DNA of 60,000 nucleotides, taken from positions 2,916,001 to 2,976,000 of the forward strand of contig NC_064046.1 of NCBI RefSeq assembly GCF_932526225.1, read 5' to 3'. Below the pieces are notes generated by a model, which saw only the letters and a program-made list of their open reading frames with translations, had not been told where the DNA came from and searched no databases. A program made the position numbers and the translations under genes. This DNA comes from Nematostella vectensis (Eukaryota > Cnidaria > Anthozoa > Actiniaria > Edwardsiidae). Shown here piece by piece: positions 12,614 to 25,300 of this stretch (its first letter is position 1; each line of letters opens with the position of its first letter).

Positions 12614-14240
12614 AGAATTTGGATGCTAGTGATGACAGGTATAATCCTGGTGCACGTTTTGGTGCCTTTGCCCATATTCGGCTGCTTGCTACATCATTTA
12701 GTGTTGGATGTTTGACACAAGTTATCAAAGGCAAGTCTTGCCTTGCATTGATATTGTATGGAACAGTGCTGAGACTTTAACAGTGGTTACATCCTAAGTG
12801 ATATGTGATCATCATTTTATGGCACATCTTGTCAATGATACATCAGAGATGTAAAGTTTAAACTAATTTAACAATTTGTAGTTTAGTGGTATTAGAGCTG
12901 CTAAGGTTAGATTTTATAGTCCAATACTTACTCATAATTGTTTAATTTGGTTAGCGAATTGGCATTAAATTTGTTAAATTTGTGCATAAATTATTAGCAT
13001 TGTATTTGGTCAATATTGTATAAAATTTAAGGTTAACCAAAAACTTGCCAGTGGATTACCACTGTAATAAATTTCAATATTTTTGTTTTACAAATTATCT
13101 AAAACATCTCCTAGAATATTTTGGATTTGTTGCAAATTTGAGAAGTTTTGGTAAGTGGTATTTAGGTTGTCAGTATTTATTTTGACTTAAGACTATTGCT
13201 CCATCTTTTTAAGCATGTGTTGTAAAAGAGGGGAACAAGTGAATATCAGACCTAGTCGGCTAGGTGACTTTCATTTGGGTTATTCAGAAATGTTTTTTTA
13301 TTGTTGGGAATCCTATGGTACACAGAGACAAGGTGCACTGAATCAACTATATCCTTGGCCCAAAGTGCACCTAAACCAGCACATTCAAAAACCAAACATT
13401 GAATTACTCCAAATGAGAGCTGTTAGCAGAATATGAAAAACCTTGAATACAAAAACAATTTTGGTAAATTGAAAACGTTAGCATAAAATAGGGAGTATTT
13501 GGCTTCTGTCATCCAAAATTGCCTGTTTAAATTCTTGGTTTAGAAAGCAAGTAACTTCGATTGACAGAAGCCCAACTGACAATGATTGCTGTTCGCGTTC
13601 CTGCAAGCTTTTTTGAAACCACTGAGAGAAGTTAAACTAAAAAAAACATGAGTCATTCTGGAGAGTTCAATTTAAAAAAAAAAAAATTAATTATTTTTAA
13701 CTCAACTCTCATGCCAAGTTTCCCTTAAAACATCAAAAACATGTAAAAACTGCTCAAGTACAAGAAACATAAGAGAAAAGCCCCTATAAATTTGTTATAA
13801 AAACTGTTAGTTGTTTATTTTGACTGAGACTTCATAGGACTAGTCTTAACGATTATGCTGAGGTTTGTCTTTTGTATTTGTCAAGGAAACGCGCAAAAAT
13901 GGATCTAGTCTAGAGGCTCAGGCAAGTTAACAAGATAAGTGTAATGTATGCAGACTAGGAGAGCACTTGGATTTCATTAAGTCAGCGACTAACCGATAAA
14001 ACGCTATTTATTTTTATACCTACTATTGTACAACTGTTGATAGAGGGAATAAAGTATTTTTGCAGATATATTATCAAGGTAAACACTTTATTTCTAAACC
14101 CTGTTACTGCTATTCGCACAGTTATGTTATTATACTAGTCAAAATTTACGCATTTCACGGCACTCGAAAGATCTTTTCAAACTTGTCTTCTCAGTTTTAC
14201 GCAATACGCGAAAAAATAATGGTCCATTTCCCGGGTTGTG

Positions 14241-14388
14241 CAGCGGTGCAGCCATTTCTAACAGGAGGGGGCCCAAAAGGGTTTTTCAAGCCATTTTATT
14301 CTGTATTTAGATAATGTCTCGTACATTTACTGTATTTTGGCTGCTAAAAGAGGGGGGGCCTAGGCCACCCCCTGGCTACACGCTCCTG
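14241..14388 (+). mobile_element. Short hAT-like MITE, copy 2
   Basis: Starts CAGCGGTGCAGCCA, then shares aacaggagggggcccaaaag, the phrase gataatgtct.gtacatttac and a G-run with the copy at 4978-5127. It ends with a cctggctac...ctcctg terminal. The inverted ends are more diverged here than in copy 1. Confidence 0.6.
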
Positions 14389-14639
14389 TTGTGAAAACTC
14401 TGTAGGCGCGTACACATCCTCTGCCTGCCATGATTACGCAAGCAGAAAATTACACCTGGGTTTGACAGGTTTCTCGTGTTTTGCACGAAGCTAGCGAATT
14501 TGTTTTTTTTTTTTTTGTGTGAAATGGTTTGAAAAAGCAAGAATATATAATCAAAGTTGAAAATAATGTCTTCAAATTATAATATAATGACTAAAATAAT
14601 GTCTTCATCAGGGAAGATAATAAATAGCTATTAAAAGGG

Positions 14640-15245
14640 ATTCTACCATTTTGCGTCAATTCTCTTCAAAGCGTGCATGTTTAAAACAAATACGAACGAG
14701 AAAAAAGGTTCACGGCGAGTTTCAGATATTCGTATATTTACATTTGCAGAAAACTAGCGGTAAAGACGATTCGCTCAATGCACATAAAATACATTATTTG
14801 TGGAGCCCAAGCTCAAAGTTAGTGGTTTTTGGGTTTTGTGAGAAATTCTTAACAAAAACACACGAAAACTCACGGAGCGGACAGAAGTGATCAATTTAAT
14901 TACTTCTGTGAAGTTTCGTAAAATTCGGTCAGCCCTTTCTTCACTCTACATAATATATAATATATTTTATTATTATCTCACAAAAAAACCTATCTCGCAC
15001 CCAGAGCCCTTCTTATTTCTGCGCAAGCCGTTTGGCGCATGCGCAGAAATAAAAAGGGCTCTGGGGAAGAGAGATTGAAAAAACTCCAAAACTTAACACT
15101 TAACTGTGAGTATGGCCTCCCTGTGCATTGAGCGAATCGTCTTTACCGCTAGATTTCTGCAAATGTAAATATCGAAATATGTGAAATTCGCCGTGAACCT
15201 TTTTTTCTCAATGCACGCGTTTCATGACGCATTCTAACGCAACGT
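14640..15245. repeat. Foldback (long inverted repeat) element
   Basis: The left arm at about 14640-14784 and the right arm at about 15122-15245 are imperfect reverse complements. For example, gcggtaaagacgattcgctc on the left pairs with gagcgaatcgtctttaccgc on the right. Between them sits a second, nested palindrome at about 15000-15065 (cccagagccctt ... aagggctctggg, with tgcgcagaaataa arms). It has no ORF. It looks like a foldback transposon or a large palindromic MITE and could form an extended hairpin. Confidence 0.8.
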
Positions 15246-15519
15246 GGAACTCGTAGTTTACGCAGTCCGCATGCGCGCGCCCTACGTCACAATAATTACC
15301 ACGATAATCCACAAGGTTGCGAGGCGGTGCAAGAAGTGAAAGAGGAGTATCTTGACTTGCAATTTGGGATTCGTTTTAGAAATGGCAACGAGCGATTGAT
15401 TTGAGCATGGAACTTTACAGGGACATCGAATGAGCCTCTTGGCGCTCATAAAGTCCGATGACATGTACCCACCTCATTCGCACCATGTACTCACCATAAG
15501 CTCGCCATAGCTATAGAGT

Positions 15520-17913
15520 ATGATGCGTGTTAGTCCAGGCCGTCGTAGGGGGGATGAGAGGGTACTCCCAGTGGATTTCGTTGCGGCGCATATGGCGAAA
15601 CACGCCAACGTGGCGGAGGAAGGGTTGCTTCAGATACGACTTAAAGCCATTGAGAAAGAAGAGAGGGTACGTTACATTATCTTATTATTTCCGTGAAAAA
15701 TTTCCCTGTGGGTATCATCTCAAAAATAATCCCTAACTTAAGGTTGGAGAAGTTCACAAAAGGTGGTATTTTCTTGGATAACAAGCAACTAAAACTTTTC
15801 ACGATACATTTGTATCATGGAAAGTTTTTGACCGTGTAATATGTCGCGCGACACAACTTTCCGCGCATCATTTCACTCGACATGTTGCGTGTTTAACACA
15901 GAATAAAGAATATCTGGAAAGTTATTCCGTGTAACATTTGACTGTCAACATGTCAGAATGGATCCGATACAATGTATTGCGAAAAGTTTTTGTTACATTT
16001 TGTTACATTTTTGTAACGTATAAATGGTTGAATCCTGGTCTCTAAACGCCGTGTAAAATGTTAAGAGGTACATAAACGAGAATGCTAAAACTTTCTTTCT
16101 AAACCAGTGTTTATTTTTATCTATTTGTTTTATTTGATACCCATGAAGCACTGCGGGTTACGACACATGGATTCAACAAGTGTAACCTTATTTGAAATTT
16201 GAGTATATTTTAATTACGCATTCTTATATCCTCCCCAAGGTCGCTCTACGCGAGCTCAAGCGCGAGAAAACCAAACTCGAAAACGAGCTTCACCGACAAG
16301 AAGAAGAATACTTCAACTTGCAGAGGGTGTTCTCGGATGACACCCTCCTCTCGGTCAGCGACTCCTTTAAGCGGCACATTCCTCCTGGACCCCCTCCCAC
16401 TAAGGCGAGGATCCCCAGGAGAAGGCTCCAGTATCTGCTGGATCTTCTCCGTGCCATGCCGTCTGAGGAGGACGCTAGAGTGAGAAGGAGAAGAAGGCAC
16501 CTGAGGCACATCGGAGGCGGCTCATTCGACTCCAAGAGTAGCGAGGATTTTTCCAAGACATCGCAAAATTTGCAAAGTCATTACTGTTTGGATCCGCAGA
16601 AGGGGAATCGCATCAAGTCGGCGCCGCCAACGCAATTACGTCGTCAACAAGCCGCATTGGAAGCGCAAAATCACCTCATAAGCGAAGCTTCTAGGAATGA
16701 TGTTCAAATCGATGTACACTTGAGTCCTGATATTCCCCAGACAAAGAAATTTGAAAACATGAAAGAGAGGTTTAAAGCTAAGGAAACTATTGCTCCACTC
16801 ACAGCTCCTCATCGCAGCTTTGGTAAGAGAATCGTGGAGGAGGCCTGGAACTCCGACAAAGAAGATGAAGCCCTTGGGCAGACAAAACAGAGCGATAGCT
16901 GGGCAAAAGGCAATGACCATGTTCTTATTGGATCGCCAGTAAAGGAACGGCACGTGATGGCTAAACAAGGGGTTTCAAGGGACAAGAAAACGAGGCGGGC
17001 ATCTTCTGCGATTGAGAATGAACATGCAAGGCGAAATAAGTATGGTCATCAAAAAGCTCGCGCGAAATCTGCGATGGGAGAGCGCAATAGTCGAGGGGAT
17101 TATGAAGATCGTAAAGGAAATGACGCCAGGAGTGGAATTAATACAGGTTGTACCTTTTCTCCTGTAAGATCCAAGGACAAAAATGTGCGATCCGACGGCC
17201 AGGGGGAGCAAAAAGAGGAAGAAACTCAGTATAGCCGTCTTTTCTCTGATACCCATAGACAAGTCAGCAAGAGCTTCATTCTCGAGAATGGAAAGGAGAT
17301 CACAAGAAAAGATAGCGAAGCTGAATCGACAAATATGGATGCCCGGGATAATGGGAGAACAAGTGTGGACGAGAAAAGGGTTAGAATACTTGATTATGTC
17401 GAGAATTCGGATTCAAAACAGATAGGAAATGATGGATTCGACAACGACAGGGGTGTTAGTGTCGGTAAAGTAATAAACTGTGTGGGTAACACTCAAGAGA
17501 AAACTGAGTTTGGACCCCAAGAGGAAAGATGGGTAGGCGATACCGAGGAATCTTTAGAGACCAAGCGAGGGAAATCTAAGAACGAGACGTCGCATGGTGT
17601 GTTTTCCGAAGTGAAAACAAGTCGGTTTCCTCGACGGGGTACCATCATTGTCGTAGATCCAACGAGAAGGCACTCGATACCAAACGAGATAAGACCACTG
17701 GAGCCTAGAGGAGAGTGCCGCAGACACACTCATAACCATAAGCACAGGGTCGCGCCAAAAAAGCGCAAGATGTCGAGATTTAAGCGCAAGTCCCTGCAAC
17801 ACGAGCTATACGGCGAGCAAGTCCGAATAGAGTGCGACCTGAGGCAGAAGGTTATGGGTTTTTTAGACTTTGGCGATCAGGGGCAAGGCGTGGGAGGGGT
17901 CGATCCGAGGTAG
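15520..17913 (+). CDS. Unrecognised basic, largely disordered protein with N-terminal coiled coil
   Basis: Exon 1 is 15520-15666 (donor gtacgt) and exon 2 is 16240-17913 (acceptor ctccccaag). The frames join without a stop and give 606 aa. The start is the first of two adjacent ATGs, with an in-frame TAG six bases upstream. Residues of about 15-75 form a charged helix (AEEGLLQIRLKAIEKEER, then LRELKREKTKLENELHRQEE) that should be a coiled coil. A proline/arginine stretch (PPGPPPTKARIPRRR) and an RRRRR cluster follow. The rest is a Ser/Arg/Glu/Asp-rich region of low complexity. It contains repeated K/R-rich SA motifs (IKSAPP, RRASSAI, AKSAMG), which are common in cytoskeletal and ciliary proteins. 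The C-terminus has a lysine/arginine-rich segment that could act as a nuclear signal. I do not recognise the family. An AATAAA is at 18235. A link to cilia or centrosomes is only inference. Confidence 0.78.
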
Positions 17914-18684
17914 ACGATGATGGGGTTTGTAGACTTGAGCGATCAGAAGCAAGGCGGGCCAGGAGAGGAGGGGGGCGGTGTAGGGGTTGAGGGGGAAGGG
18001 TCGACGGGGGGGGGGGGGGGGGGGGGGGCGAGTTAGGGGTTAAGGGACAGGACACATTCGAGAGCATATGTTGGAAAGACGCCAAACAGATCAAGACCGA
18101 ATAGCATTTTACCCAATTAAAACGGTTGATAAATTATTAGGGCTAGGGAAATAGAAACCGCTTAATATGAAGTTGACTAATCCTGCAGGAAATAGGTAGA
18201 ACGTTTAGATATTTGAGTTATAGTTTTTACCATTAATAAAACAAACCCCGAGGTTACCGGAGGTATCGGAAAATAAATGATTGATTGATAACACATTGGA
18301 AGCAATGCTATGTGTTTCTTTCAAACACCTTTTGATTAAATACATACAGTCAGTACAATTTAAATATAGCAATGATAACAACATGTAAAAAGATCTCGAC
18401 ACGGCTGATCGTCATTATTTAGTGGGTAGTCAACCAAAATAATAAAATTCACATATTTGCTTAAATAAAATAATAATTCTAACTATGGTGATCGATGTTT
18501 CAGCGATATTACAGCGAAACAGAAAACCAATTTCGTACGGACAAGCTAGACTTATGGGGAACCCAGGTTCAGTGTACAGCCCATTATCACACGGCCGCAA
18601 ATGACCGTGAAGTCCTGGGTCCCAGAAAATGAGCTAAGCTAGGTTACGACACTTTTATCGCATGACATAACGTACCTCAACCCG
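17914..18684 (+). other. 3' flank of the coiled-coil gene
   Basis: The first 55 bases after the stop (about 17915-17970) imperfectly repeat the last 55 coding bases (gtagacttgagcgatcag against ttagactttggcgatcag). A run of about 20 G follows near 18007. A poly(A) signal AATAAA lies at 18235-18240. Nothing else is recognised. Confidence 0.6.
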
Positions 18685-19036
18685 TGACAATACAACAAGT
18701 GACCTTTGTCCATCTACAATACAAAAAGTGATCTTTGCACGTGACAATACGACACGTGACCTTTGTTCATCGACAATACGACACGTGACCTTTGTCCAAT
18801 GCTAATACGACACGTGACCTTTGTTCATCGACAATACGACACGTGACCTTTGTCCATCGCTAATACGAGACGTGACCTTTGTTCATCGATAAACAACGCG
18901 TGGCCTCGTATGACCTTTGCCCGTGACAATACAACACGTGGCCTCAAGTAACCATTGCCGTGACAATATGACACGTGACCCTTGTCTATAGATAAATACG
19001 ACAGGTAACCTCACGTGACCTTTGTCCCATGACAAT
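18685..19036. repeat. About 29-bp minisatellite carrying an E-box in most units
   Basis: About eleven diverged units of the form gacaatacgacacgtgacct plus ttgtccatc. Most contain CACGTGAC, a palindromic E-box core followed by AC. Unit length varies from about 26 to 40 bp toward the right. The array lies between two convergent genes, the coiled-coil gene and LPCAT. Confidence 0.85.
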
Positions 19037-19350
19037 GGTTGAGTAATTCGACTGGTTCAGCCTGAATTAGACTGAATTAGGCCTATTCATGACCACCATT
19101 TCCCGTTCGTTATCAAGGTTTGTTCTTACTAAGAGGGAAGTACAGCACAGTTCTGATTTTCCTTTGAACGCACGTGTGACGAACTGTGTAAAGACTTAAT
19201 GCCGCAAAAAATCAATCCAAATAAGATTAATAAGATAAGCACATTTCAGAAGCGAAATAAATCCCCTTGTATCAATATGAAATTTATCCAATGCACCCTA
19301 CAGGAAAAACGGCTCCATCCTTTAGATGCGTTGTATGGAAATACTTAGAA

Positions 19351-22300
19351 TCAAGCAACCGTCTCCACAGTAGCGCCCTCTGTGACGTCATCACTCGTTC
19401 CAGGCTCCTCGCTCGGCTCGCTGGCCTTCTTGTAGTTGGTGAAGATGGGTGCGTATTCAGGATGCGCATGCGCGAATTGACGAAACTCCTCTATATTGGA
19501 GAGGGGGCACAAATTACACAGATGGATTTGAGAAGTTAAATAGGACCATCACCACCAGCACCACCACCACCACCACCACCATCACCATCACCACCACCAT
19601 CACCATCACCATCACCATCACCATCACCATCACCATCACCATCACCATCACCATCACCATCACCATCACCATCACCATCACCATCACCATCACCATCACC
19701 ATCACCATCACCATCACCATCACCATCACTCGTTCCAGGCTCCTCGCTCGGCTCGCTGGCCTTCTTGTAGTTGGTGAAGATGGGTGCGTATTCAGGATGC
19801 GCATGCGCGAATTGACGAAACTCCTCTATATTGGAGAGGGGGCACAAATTACACAGATGGATTTGAGAAGTTAAATAGGATTAGACAAAGGCATTATCAG
19901 AGTAATCGTTATTGTCACAAACGTCAAGCCGCACATCACCATCGTCATCACTATCATCATCACCATCACCCTAACCATTACCATCACTACCATTGTCATC
20001 ACTATTGTCATCACTATCATCACCATCATCATCACCATCATCACCATCACCATCATCATCATCATCATCGTCATCATCATCATCGTCATCACCACCACCA
20101 CCACTCATCACCATTACCATCACCATCACCACCACCACCACCACCACCACCATCACCATCACCATCACCATCACCATCACCATCACCATCACCATCACCA
20201 TCACCACCATCATCACCATCACCATCACCATCACCATCACCATCACCACCATCATCACCATCACCATCACCATCACCATCACCATCACCATCACCATCAC
20301 CATCACCATCACCATCACCACCACCATCACCATCACCATCACCATCACCATCACCATCATCACCACCACCACCACCACCACCACCACCACCACCACCACC
20401 ATCACCATCACCATCACCATCACCATCACCATCACCATCACCATCACCATCACCATCACCATCACCATCACCACCACCACCATCACCATCGCCAGGCTTA
20501 CCATAAGTTACATAGCCCTTGTTACTGGTATCCACTCGCTTGAACAAGCAATTGATGTCCAACTCCCTCATACTCGGATAGGCACTCTGCAGAATGTGGG
20601 TCAATTCCAAGCAGGTCACATGACCATCTTTGTTAACGTCAAACACCTAGAAAAACATCACCATCTTCATCATCTTATCATAATCATTATTATCAGCACC
20701 ATTACGTAACTCAGTGATACAGGCTTCGTCTCCCAACTAATAGGACTAGAGTACAAACTCAGGTCAGGTCATTTTTTTATTCTACATTTGGCACTGTGAA
20801 TTCCTCGTAATTTAGGATAAGGAAGTGAAGCCGGAGGTCCTGAGTCCACAATATGCTATCACACTAAATACACATTTATTAAGTTTATCATTAGTTCTTC
20901 ACGTAATAACCTAAGTTATCATAATCATCATTAAAGTGATCACGATATAAACAGCGGCAGCAGCAGCAGCACTATACCTCAAATGCCAGTTTGATGGCCT
21001 CGTCGTTATTCGCGGGTTTGGCAATCAATGCCATGCCGATAAGGTACTCGCGAAAATCAATGAATCCAGACTCGTCCTGGCGAAAAAAACAACACAGATG
21101 ACGCATCTCAACAACAAACCTAAATCTGCCGTGGTGATGATGGTTTTGTGAGTTTTGTGAGTATTCTTAAAAAGCTATCGTGCCTTCATGAGAAGAAATT
21201 TACCTTGTCTCCACTGTCAACTCTTTTTTTTTTTGCTACTTTTTTTTTTACTACATGAGAACCGAGCTTCGCTTTCCTATAATGTATGTGATTTGCCATT
21301 TGCGTAATGTTTTCGTGCGATTTAAAATAAACCCTTTTACTATTACATATGAGCGAACATTTGCAGTGTATTACAACTGCTCTGATAAAGCTGTGAAGGG
21401 ATTAACTCAGTTGTGATATATAGTTGCCATGACAGTGCACTGAATTGGCGGATGATGTAAACGAAACTTTATACCCTGTCGTATAGGTTGAAGAGTTCTT
21501 CGACTTCAGCTGTGATAGGTAGATTGAGGAAAGCCGCGAACTCTTGTATGTCTACTAAACCATCAGCATTTGTGTCGATCTTGGCGAATCGATGAAGGAG
21601 TTGCTTCATACTATCCACGCGTACACTGCAACGAAATGCAATTCTCTGTCAAACGGCATTTAGTCAACATGGCAAAACAGTGCGAGGAAGCAGCCATTTC
21701 ATCGGCTGATTTGGGAAAGCAAATGGATATTTTCGATCTAAGTAAACTGTGTTTAAAGCAAATGAAGAGGACTCCCCTTCATTTTAAAACAATCGACTCG
21801 ATTCATTAGAATGCATTTGCATTGAATACGCCTTATGGACAATATGACGTATGTACTTAGCATTAGATGGCTATTTGGAAATTTCTTCAAATTATTTGTG
21901 TATTTCAATTCAAATGAAAACAATAACAAAAGTGGGGTTGACTAGGGCTCTTAAAACCTTAATTGTTGGCATGTTTGTGAAAACCGTTTTATACCGTTTT
22001 TGACCGTTTTAGTACCTCAATTACAGCTGATCGTGGATATGTTGCCACCATTTGCATCAAGCTATTGGGGGTCAACTTATCAAATGATCAATTTAAAGCC
22101 AGAACCGCCCTAAATTTCCCGAATGGAAAAATATTGCCCTTATTCATAAAACTGAATTACGTAACCTCTACCGCAAGTTTCTCTTATATCAGTAGCGGAT
22201 CTAGGGGGAGGGTTTAACCCCCCCTTTGGGCTGCCATAGTCATATGTAACAAAATTACCCCCTCCCCCCTTTGTCACTGAGCCAACCCCCCCCTTTAAGC

Positions 22301-25300
22301 GAAAAGCTAGATACGCCCCTGTTATATTCAAAAGAACCTTGGGATCCCTGTGGCCTGAGTGACAAAGCGTCACTACACGAATAAATCTAATAGAAATGGG
22401 GAAGGGTGAAAAAAGTCTCTTTTCTCTTCTAGGTCTCCCCCTTCCCCCTAGTCTCTAAGATTCGCCACAAGAACCAAATATTGAAAAAAAAAAAGAAAAA
22501 AAAGCCTACAACACCCTGTTAGAGACGCATGGACGCAGGGAGGCGTATGGCAGTATATTTAGCCATAGTTTTAGCCACTGGAAGCCATTGTGGAATTCCG
22601 AGAAAAAAATAAGTCCAGACATGGCCAACACTCCGGCCCGTACCCAGGGGGGGTGCGAACGCATCCCCCCCCCTCCCACAACGGCGAAGGTCCAATTTCG
22701 GTTCTCAATAGACGCGCTATTTGTAGACAAACTTATAAAGCATAAGCTAGATCAGTGTGGTATGTAGCCAAATCCGACAATAAACATCCCGTGGCAATAC
22801 TGCAAAGGCATAAAAAAATCCTTTTTTTTTGTGTTTTTGTCGGGGTGTTTAGGGAACTCCCTCCCCCCCCCCCCCCCCCCAGGAAAAAATAGGTTCGGAT
22901 TTTGCCCCCTCCCCCAAGAAAAATCCTGGGTACGGGCCTGACGCTGGATTAGATCCATGAAAAATTGGACAAACCTCAGTTTGCTGCTGAGCTTTTGATA
23001 CTCCACGAGTCCTGTAGAAGCCGGCAGCTTCTTGTGCGTGGCCTCAAGCATTAGTCTTGTGTCCTCAAACGTGTGCTCGGTCATAGGCACACCCAACGCG
23101 CTGAAATATCCATGAAAAAGGTATTCATATACACTCTTTTTTTTTTACAAGAACTTTTTTATAAGAACATCCAGCCTGAGATTTCACCAAATTTTATGAA
23201 CATGATAAGAACATGCGGAGGCTCAGATAGCAGAAAAAAATTCTTTTTTAGTCCTGATGCGTTTTAAAATGCAGAATCAAGTTGTACTCATAGCAACAAC
23301 CTTATTATTGCTATTGATGATTGGTGTAATTCTACTCCTAATAATTCATTGGGTATTATATTCTTACGGTATATACACTAGCCTTAAAATGTCCCAAAAA
23401 TAAGAACCGCCCAGCCTCAACTGAAAATTAGAAGTTCTTATAAAAAAAGAATGTTTTGCAGCACGTGTTACCATGGCACCACCAGACCACCAAAACAAAG
23501 TCATAAGAGGCAATCAACAGGAGCGGATCAAAAACGGGGGGGGGGGGGGGAGCAAGGGTTCCAAAAAGGGGGACAGGATTAATTGTTCTTCCATTAATTT
23601 TCTTACCTTTCTTCTCATTTCCAAGTGAAATATCTTTAAAAAGGGGTCCGCGGCCCGCTCGGCCTTCCCTAGATCTCCCCCCCCCCCCCCTGATCAATAT
23701 AGGTAAGTCACAGTTCCGCTTGACACCAAGGAGGGTTCCCTCGTGCTTTGTTGTGCAATGAGGCATTTCTATGCTACGCTGGTTTGGCTAGTATTCTCAG
23801 CCCTGTATACTGGACTTGTTGCATTTTTGGTGCAGGGGTGTTTTTTTTTTTTTTTTTTTTTTACGGCTCCCCAATCCAACAGTGTACCTCGACATCTGCA
23901 TCCTGACATTACGGGCGAACAGCTTAGCATCATTGATCTCTTCCGTACACGGGTAATACACTGGCAAGATCTAAGATAATATAAATATTCTGTTGGGTTA
24001 TTCGAAGAGCAGACCTGGCTGATGTTTACTGGGAATTAGCATTTGAAATAATGGCAACATTACTGGTACAGAGGCTGCTGTGCTACCAATGGTTGCTAAG
24101 TGGGGTATTGTTGCTAATGGCAAGGTCCCATAATGTAGTCTGCTGAGGCAAGATTGGCCACTGCATAGTCGCTAAGAGGCAGCGGTGGACAGTACATTGT
24201 TAATATGGGTGAACAGCTCAACGTTGTTAAGGCAAGGTTGGTCAGTCAATTAAATTTTCGGATGGATAAGAAGGATTTGTTACTAAGGCAGAGTTTATCC
24301 CATACAATAATGATGTTGGCAGAGTTTAGCCCATACAATAATGATGTTGCTTAGGCAGAGTTGAGCCAGGACAATAATGTTATTTCTAAGGCAGAGTTTA
24401 GCCAGGTCAATAATGTTGTTGCTAAGGCAGACTTTAGGCAGTACAATAATGTTTTGCTAAGGCATAGTTTAGGTTGTACAATAATGTCGTTGCTTGGGCG
24501 GAGTTTAGGCAGTACAATAGTGTTGTTACTAAGGCAGAGTTTAGGCAGTACAATAATGTTGTTGCTAAGGCAGAGTTTAGCCAGTACAATAATGTTGTTG
24601 CTAAGGCAGAGCTTAGCCTGCAAGATAATGATGTTGCTAAGGCAGAGTTAAGCCAGAAAAAAAGTGGTTGCTAAGGCAAGGTTGAGCCAGGATAATGTGT
24701 TGTTAGTCTTAGAGAAGGGCTCTGCGTAGTTGCTATGGTAAGTTATTGTAGTGAACTAGAGTAATGGTGGGAATATGTGTATCAAATCACCTCAATCTCT
24801 AAGAAGTTATGAAACTGGCACATTGTAAGCCATAACAACTTCAAACTGTGAAAAAAGCAACATGTCAGACAAGTTACGATTTATTATTTTCATGTGCGAG
24901 GACACACCCAATATTAACCACCCAAACAAAGAAGTTCTGTCAGGGTTCTAGGATAAAGGTCCACACAAGATTCAATCAGAATAGAATGAGGCTGAACATT
25001 ATTTTACCATTTGTACATAAAAAATGTCGAAAAATGTATTCCGCTTACTTGTGAAGGACTGCACTCAATGAATCACACCCACCTTGTGAATTCTCAGATC
25101 CTATATACAGTGGTACCCCATTAATAGGCTAGCTATTAAGCAGCTATAATTTTCTTACTTGATTTGTGCATTTAACTAGCTTCCATAAAGCAGCCAACAT
25201 TTGTAAAGTGGACAACTGTCATGTTACTGAGGGTGGCCCCTTAAAGGGAAAAATTGATTGGGAAGATGTGGCAATAATGATGAGTACACTGCATTACTTA

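Larger units (their letters stand above)
12614..15519 (+). other. Junctophilin 3' UTR and intergenic DNA
   Basis: AT-rich sequence with an AATAAA at 13066-13071 that fits the end of the junctophilin transcript. It also contains a hAT-like MITE (14241-14388) and a foldback element (14640-15245). I saw no ORF with a hydrophobic C-terminal segment that could supply a junctophilin membrane anchor. Confidence 0.55.

Noticed and set aside
12409-12780. 123-codon plus-strand ORF rich in Cys and Ser
   Set aside because: It is the other frame of the junctophilin helix-coding region; the alanine-rich frame is the conserved one.
15520-15666. The coiled-coil exon as a 3' exon of junctophilin
   Set aside because: The phase would fit a weak donor at 12600, but the sequence has no junctophilin C-terminal features and a poly(A) signal lies between; kept as a separate gene.
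16246-17802. Several minus-strand ORFs of 80-110 codons
   Set aside because: They are shadows of the long plus-strand exon of the coiled-coil gene, which has a consistent frame and splice sites.
19449-20709. Long ORFs of poly His, Ser-Pro, Thr-Ile and Met-Val repeats
   Set aside because: They are translations of the CCATCA/CAT microsatellite in all frames; only the short coding pieces of LPCAT at each side have family similarity.
23960-23963. Acceptor at 23961 (ttgccag) for LPCAT exon 9
   Set aside because: It gives a frame that does not join the previous exon, which ends in phase 0. The AG at 23971 (attatcttag) restores ILPVYYP in frame, as expected for the family.
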